DNA of 64,000 nt from Terrimesophilobacter sp038243605 (GTDB lineage Bacteria; Actinomycetota; Actinomycetes; Actinomycetales; Microbacteriaceae), in assembly GCA_038243605.1 (NCBI GenBank), contig JBBSQX010000008.1, positions 49,231-113,230 on the forward strand, given 5' to 3'. The translations under genes were made by a program, and so were the position numbers. Shown one piece after another: positions 60,161 to 64,000 of the stretch. The first letter of the stretch is position 1; each line of letters begins with the position of its first letter. The notes under the pieces were generated by a model. It did no database searches. It saw only the letters and a list, made by a program, of their open reading frames with translations, and had not been told where the DNA came from.

Positions 60161-61600
60161 ATGCCAGATACCGCCGTTGACGCGCTGAAGAAGGTTCTGC
60201 CCTATGTCACTGACTGGGTCGCCTACCGGGCCTGGAAGTCAGAAATTCCTGGGCTCCAACTGGCCGTCTACTTTGACGGCACAGTGCAATTGAACACGGC
60301 GTTCGGCTTCGCGGATGTCGAAAACGGCGTCGAGCTCACCACCGACCACCTTTTTCGCATCGCGTCACACTCCAAAACTTTCACCTCAGTGGCGATGTTC
60401 CAGCTTGTGGAACAAGGAAAGGTTCGGTTAGACGACACCATCGGAACCTACGTTCCCGAGTTCGTGAACGCGAATTCACCACTGGCAGATGCGACCGTTG
60501 GCGAGTTGCTGAGCCACGGCGCTGGCATCATCCGCGACGGAATCGACGCCGACTTCTGGCAGTACGGCCGCCCCTACCCTGACGAGGCCGAGTTGTTGCG
60601 CATGCTTCTTGACGGTGGCGTCGTTCTCGAGTCCCGCACAGCGTTCAAGTACTCGAACGTTGGGTACTCACTCGCGGGTCTCATCATCGCTCGCATTTCT
60701 GGCATGCCGTACAACGAGTTCGTGACCCGCAACATCGTGGACCGGCTGAAGCTTGAGAACACCGGGCCAGACTGGGATGAGGCGCGAGCGAGCGAGTACA
60801 CGATCGGGTACACGGGCAATCACGTGACGCGCGAACGCAAGCCTGTTTCGCCTCTGGACACGCGCGCGTTCTCGCCGTCGACGGGATTTTATGGCACCGC
60901 AGAGAACCTCGTTCGCTATTTCGCCGCATACTTTCCCGGCGACGAAACCCTGCTCAGCGACCGCTCAAAACGCATCCAACGCGGTGCGGTCTGGAACACC
61001 GACCTGACAACTCACACGGACCGGTATTACGGTTACGGGCTCGTAGCAGAGAAGTTCGACGATCACCAAGTTTTCGGCCACAGCGGTGGATTCCCTGGCC
61101 ACATTACCTACAGCGTGTTTGACCCGCAGCAGGGTCTCGCCGTCTCGGTGCTGACGAATGCGAGCGATAAAGCAGCCGGCGAGGTGTGTGCTGGCGTTGT
61201 GCGACTTCTTGGTGCGGCGTTGAAGCGCAATGCTGACCTCACGCTGGTGAACCGGCTCGTCGCTGCGGAGAACAAGCCCCGCGTCGACATTCCCACGAGC
61301 AGGTTCGAAGGCCGTTACGCGTACGCCGAAGGCGTCATCGATATCGTGGCGCTAGGCGATCGCCTCGTCGAGTTGCCACTCAACTCCTCGAACCCGACAG
61401 CGGCGTTGACGGATCTCACTATCGTGGACGAGTCAACGTTGACGTTCTCTGCCGGCAGCGGGTTCGGAAACATCGGCGAGCTGGTGAAATTCACCTTCAA
61501 CGACGATGACACGGTGAACCGCATCCGTCGAGGTGGGGAATCGATGTGGCCGGTCACCGATCTCGGCGCTGACATCACACCCCACTGGGACAAGGCCTAG
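60161..61600 (+). CDS. Serine hydrolase (class C beta-lactamase-like)
   Basis: 479 residues from the ATG at 60161, with GAAGGAAC upstream. Motifs: RIASHSKTFT (SxxK, nucleophile in SHSK), KYSNVGYSLAG (YxN), and the HSG region in FGHSGGFPGHI in place of KTG. No signal peptide was seen, so it is probably cytoplasmic. The last ~110 residues are a separate beta domain. Esterase or peptidase activity is possible; the substrate is unknown. Confidence 0.88.
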   Translation: MPDTAVDALKKVLPYVTDWVAYRAWKSEIPGLQLAVYFDGTVQLNTAFGFADVENGVELTTDHLFRIASHSKTFTSVAMFQLVEQGKVRLDDTIGTYVPEFVNANSPLADATVGELLSHGAGIIRDGIDADFWQYGRPYPDEAELLRMLLDGGVVLESRTAFKYSNVGYSLAGLIIARISGMPYNEFVTRNIVDRLKLENTGPDWDEARASEYTIGYTGNHVTRERKPVSPLDTRAFSPSTGFYGTAENLVRYFAAYFPGDETLLSDRSKRIQRGAVWNTDLTTHTDRYYGYGLVAEKFDDHQVFGHSGGFPGHITYSVFDPQQGLAVSVLTNASDKAAGEVCAGVVRLLGAALKRNADLTLVNRLVAAENKPRVDIPTSRFEGRYAYAEGVIDIVALGDRLVELPLNSSNPTAALTDLTIVDESTLTFSAGSGFGNIGELVKFTFNDDDTVNRIRRGGESMWPVTDLGADITPHWDKA

Positions 61601-61657
61601 CGATTAAGGGGCGCGTCGCAAGCCGGCGTGCAAGGCAGTCGTGAACCACATCACTGG

Positions 61658-62536
61658 TCAGCCGACGAGGTTTTGTACGAATACGTGCGGGGTGAACCCG
61701 GTGAGGTCACCAATGCCTTCGCCCTGACCGACAAGCTTGATCGGGATGCCGGTCTTCTCCTGCACGGCGAGCACGAATCCGCCCTTCGCCGAGCCATCAA
61801 GTTTGGTGAGCACGAGACCGGTGACCCCCGCGTGCTGAATGAACGCCTCAGCCTGAGCCAGACCGTTCTGCCCCGTCGTGGCGTCCAGAACGAGCAGCAC
61901 CTCGGCAATCTCGGCCTGCTTTTCGAGAACGCGACGAATCTTGCCGAGCTCATCCATGAGGCCACTCTTGGTTTGCAGGCGCCCAGCCGTGTCGATCAGC
62001 ACGATGTCAATGCCATCCTCCTGCGCCTTCTGCACAGTTTGAAACGCCACGGATGCCGGATCTTGCCCCTGGGCCTGCGGTTTCACAATCTGCGCGCCGC
62101 CTCGCTCCGCCCAGGTGGCGAGCTGCTCAACCGCTGCCGCGCGAAAGGTGTCGGCTGCGCCCACAACGACGGTGCGCCCGTGGTTCGCCAAAAACTTGGC
62201 AAACTTGCCGATCGTGGTGGTCTTGCCGACGCCGTTCACGCCGACGACGAGCACCACAGCGGGGCGAGCAGTGAGGCGAAGTGTTGGATCAAGCTTTGCG
62301 AGGCGCTCTTCGAGAGTTTCGCGCAGCATCCGCTTGAGGTCTGCGGGGTCGGTGGTGCGAAAACGGTCAACACTCGCGCGCAGTTCTGACACCACAGAAT
62401 CGGTAATGTCGGGGCCAAAATCGGCGGAGATCAGCGCGTCTTCTAGGTCGTTCCACGTTTCGTCGTCGATCGTTTTCTTCGCGAAAAGCCCGCGAAGGGA
62501 ACCGCCCAGGGACCACGTTGGAGTGCGTTCAGCCAT
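61658..62536 (-). CDS. ftsY: Signal recognition particle receptor FtsY
   Basis: 292 residues from the ATG at 62536 (MAERTPTWSLGG). N domain, then GTPase: VVGVNGVGKTTTIGKFAKF, DTFRAAAVEQL, VLIDTAGRLQTKSG, TKLDGSAKGG. It lacks the long acidic A domain of E. coli FtsY and is a short actinobacterial type. It pairs with Ffh. The frame upstream of 62536 (to 62749) is not used. Confidence 0.96.
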   Translation of the reverse strand: MAERTPTWSLGGSLRGLFAKKTIDDETWNDLEDALISADFGPDITDSVVSELRASVDRFRTTDPADLKRMLRETLEERLAKLDPTLRLTARPAVVLVVGVNGVGKTTTIGKFAKFLANHGRTVVVGAADTFRAAAVEQLATWAERGGAQIVKPQAQGQDPASVAFQTVQKAQEDGIDIVLIDTAGRLQTKSGLMDELGKIRRVLEKQAEIAEVLLVLDATTGQNGLAQAEAFIQHAGVTGLVLTKLDGSAKGGFVLAVQEKTGIPIKLVGQGEGIGDLTGFTPHVFVQNLVG

Positions 62537-62546
62537 GAAAGAGATC

Positions 62547-63848
62547 TTAGTTGGCGGGCTCGGAAGCGGATTGATCTCTCGCCTCTGGCGAGGCATTCGC
62601 AGCTTCCATGGCCTCGAAGTCTTCGCGAGCACCACCACGGCCGAACTGGCGCAACGACCACACGACCACGACAGAGACGAGCAACATACTGGCAACGCCC
62701 AGCCCCGAGTACCCGATGAGAGCGAGCACCGGGCCCGCGAGCGCACCAAAGAACGCCGCGGTTGAGTTCATGATCAGGTCTGAGACCCCCTGCAGGCCCG
62801 CGCGATCGTCTACCGGTGCAGACTCTGCCACCAAAGTTGACCCAGCAATGGTGGATGCTGACCACCCCACCCCGAGAAGGATGACGCTCACAATGACGAG
62901 AGTTTTCGATTCGGAGCCAACCCAGGCCACGATCAGTGAGACAACAAGCACACTCTGGCCGAACAGGATGGTGGGGATGCGGCCAAAGCGGTCCGCAACC
63001 CAGCCGAAGAGCGGGGAGAGCGCAAACATGCCGGCGATGTGGAGGCTCAACGCGAAACCAATGATCACCAGCGTGGCGCCATGCTGGTCGAGGTGGATTG
63101 GCGTCATGGACATCATCACGACCATGGTTGCGTGACTGAATGCCACGGCAACCACCGCGTATCTGGCGCGGCCATTCACTCGGAGAGTAGCGAACCCGTG
63201 ACGGGGTGGAGCCGCACCGGCCTCGCGTGCCGGCGCATTCCTCAGCGCGGTGAGTAACGGGTCTGGGCGGAGCCCAAAAAAGTAGACGAGCATCGCGGCA
63301 ATTTGGGCGACCACGGTGAACACGAACGGGCCCGTAAAGGTCGGAAGGCCGATAACACCACCAATGGATTCGCCAACCTCGATGAGGTTTGGCCCAAGGA
63401 CTGCCCCAATTGTTGTCGACCACACCACAATGGAGAGCTGTCGAGCGCGATGCAGGGGCAACGCGATGTCCGTGGCGGCGAATCGGGCCTGAAGGTTGGT
63501 CGCCGAACCGGCACCGGCAAGTGCAAGACCGACAAGCAGGAGGGGGAAGAAGGGCAGCGCAGCAGCGACGGCAGCGACGACCGCGCCGAGAGCACACACT
63601 GCGGAACCAAACGCGAGAGAAACCCGTCTGCCACGCGCTTGTGCTGCGCGGGCAAGCGGCACGGCGATAAGTGCAGCGCCAAGCGTACTCATGACCGTGG
63701 CCATTCCCGACCACGCAGGCGATCCGCCCACGTGAGCTGCAAGTAGCGCCCCCACGGAGACGATGGCCCCGATGCCTATCCCGCTGAGAATCTGGGCAGT
63801 GACGAGAACTCGAATGGTGCGCTTCTGAATAGTTTCAGTCTCGATCAT
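62547..63848 (-). CDS. Major facilitator superfamily transporter
   Basis: 433 residues with twelve hydrophobic helices. The A motif in the loop between helices 2-3 reads PLARAAQARGRRVSL, and a second between helices 8-9 reads LFGWVADRFGRIP. Likely an exporter; substrate unknown. It lies ten bases upstream of ftsY on the same strand. Confidence 0.9.
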   Translation of the reverse strand: MIETETIQKRTIRVLVTAQILSGIGIGAIVSVGALLAAHVGGSPAWSGMATVMSTLGAALIAVPLARAAQARGRRVSLAFGSAVCALGAVVAAVAAALPFFPLLLVGLALAGAGSATNLQARFAATDIALPLHRARQLSIVVWSTTIGAVLGPNLIEVGESIGGVIGLPTFTGPFVFTVVAQIAAMLVYFFGLRPDPLLTALRNAPAREAGAAPPRHGFATLRVNGRARYAVVAVAFSHATMVVMMSMTPIHLDQHGATLVIIGFALSLHIAGMFALSPLFGWVADRFGRIPTILFGQSVLVVSLIVAWVGSESKTLVIVSVILLGVGWSASTIAGSTLVAESAPVDDRAGLQGVSDLIMNSTAAFFGALAGPVLALIGYSGLGVASMLLVSVVVVWSLRQFGRGGAREDFEAMEAANASPEARDQSASEPAN

Positions 63849-64000
63849 CGCTGGCTTTCGTCACTGCGTCATTCTATGGTGCAGGGCACCACTCGTGGGA
63901 GGGGTGGGGCACTGAGCTAACCGCCGCGCCCCCCCGGGGCCTGTGGTGGCCCCCCAACCCCAGAGGATAAACAAGAGTCTCGGGGGGGGGGGGGGCCGGC
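63849..64000. other. Gene-free window end with homopolymer runs
   Basis: No gene is visible. From about 63905 the sequence is very rich in C and G runs, ending in a run of about fifteen G's and GGCCGGC. This is likely the low-quality end of an assembled contig. The 5' end of the MFS gene at 63848 is upstream of the bad part. Confidence 0.7.

Noticed and set aside
62443..63714. 423-codon minus-strand frame across ftsY and the MFS gene
   Set aside because: Cys/Arg-rich, another frame on the same strand as two well-supported genes.
1..64000. CRISPR arrays, tRNA and rRNA genes, insertion sequences, prophage
   Set aside because: No direct-repeat/spacer array, cloverleaf, rRNA core or transposase/integrase (apart from xerC) was recognised by eye.

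Overview
This 64 kb window looks like a chromosomal segment of a high-GC Gram-positive of the family Microbacteriaceae (Actinomycetota, Micrococcales). Several things point there: the blocks rpsP-KH-rimM-trmD, rplS-lepB-rnhB-DUF2469-yraN-comM-dprA-xerC and rpsB-tsf-pyrH-frr-cdsA, the GlgE-type glucan pathway, two F420-type luciferase-like oxidoreductases, DivIVA-domain proteins, frequent GTG starts, and Ala/Lys-rich tails on ribosomal proteins S2 and S16. The genus cannot be fixed from the sequence alone. Nearly all the DNA is coding, with many 1-8 nt overlaps between neighbours, and no rRNA, tRNA, CRISPR array, prophage or insertion sequence was found.

Layout. 1-1.9 kb: a GntR regulator (cut by the window edge) with an ABC ATPase and permease. 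2.0-3.25 kb: an LCP cell-wall ligase. 3.25-6.2 kb (minus): an SRPBCC protein and glucan phosphorylase. 6.2-10.6 kb (minus): an accessory island with a SipW-like (Ser/His) signal peptidase, three proteins carrying the YAFW/AYW-type alternate signal peptide, one LSYTG wall-anchor protein and an orphan LPYTG micro-ORF. 10.9-15.2 kb (plus): glgE-glgB. The island therefore splits the glucan genes. 15.2-24.7 kb: a CXXC-less thioredoxin/TPR protein, an unusual two-part membrane/lipobox protein, two DivIVA-domain proteins, an AI-2E transporter, small hydrolases, cdsA and frr. 24.7-28.5 kb: an EamA exporter, pyrH, tsf, rpsB. 28.8-32.7 kb: an M23 peptidase, a NarL-type two-component pair, DUF2871, xerC.

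32.7-37.3 kb (minus) holds a phosphodiesterase followed by an accessory patch of hypothetical genes, including a 450-residue helical protein with a central hydrophobic segment that is translationally coupled to a small acidic partner. This patch sits between xerC/phosphodiesterase and dprA. 37.3-44.8 kb is the conserved dprA-comM-yraN ... rnhB-lepB-rplS block, interrupted by a cupin and an FAD oxidoreductase. 45-52 kb: map, trmD, rimM, KH protein, rpsP, an EamA exporter, an LLM oxidoreductase, ffh. 52-60 kb (plus): a second LLM oxidoreductase, a gamma-carbonic-anhydrase-like protein and a complete mrpA-G cation/proton antiporter operon. 60-64 kb: a serine hydrolase, ftsY and an MFS transporter. 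The last ~100 bases are homopolymer-rich and look like a poor-quality contig end.

The best candidates for something undescribed are: (1) the SipW-type export island, with hexanucleotide and hairpin features that suggest staged expression of a surface fibre; (2) the coupled 450-aa/169-aa pair near 36 kb; and (3) the 590-aa protein whose third hydrophobic segment is an internal lipobox. Function is inferred from motifs read by eye; no database search was possible.
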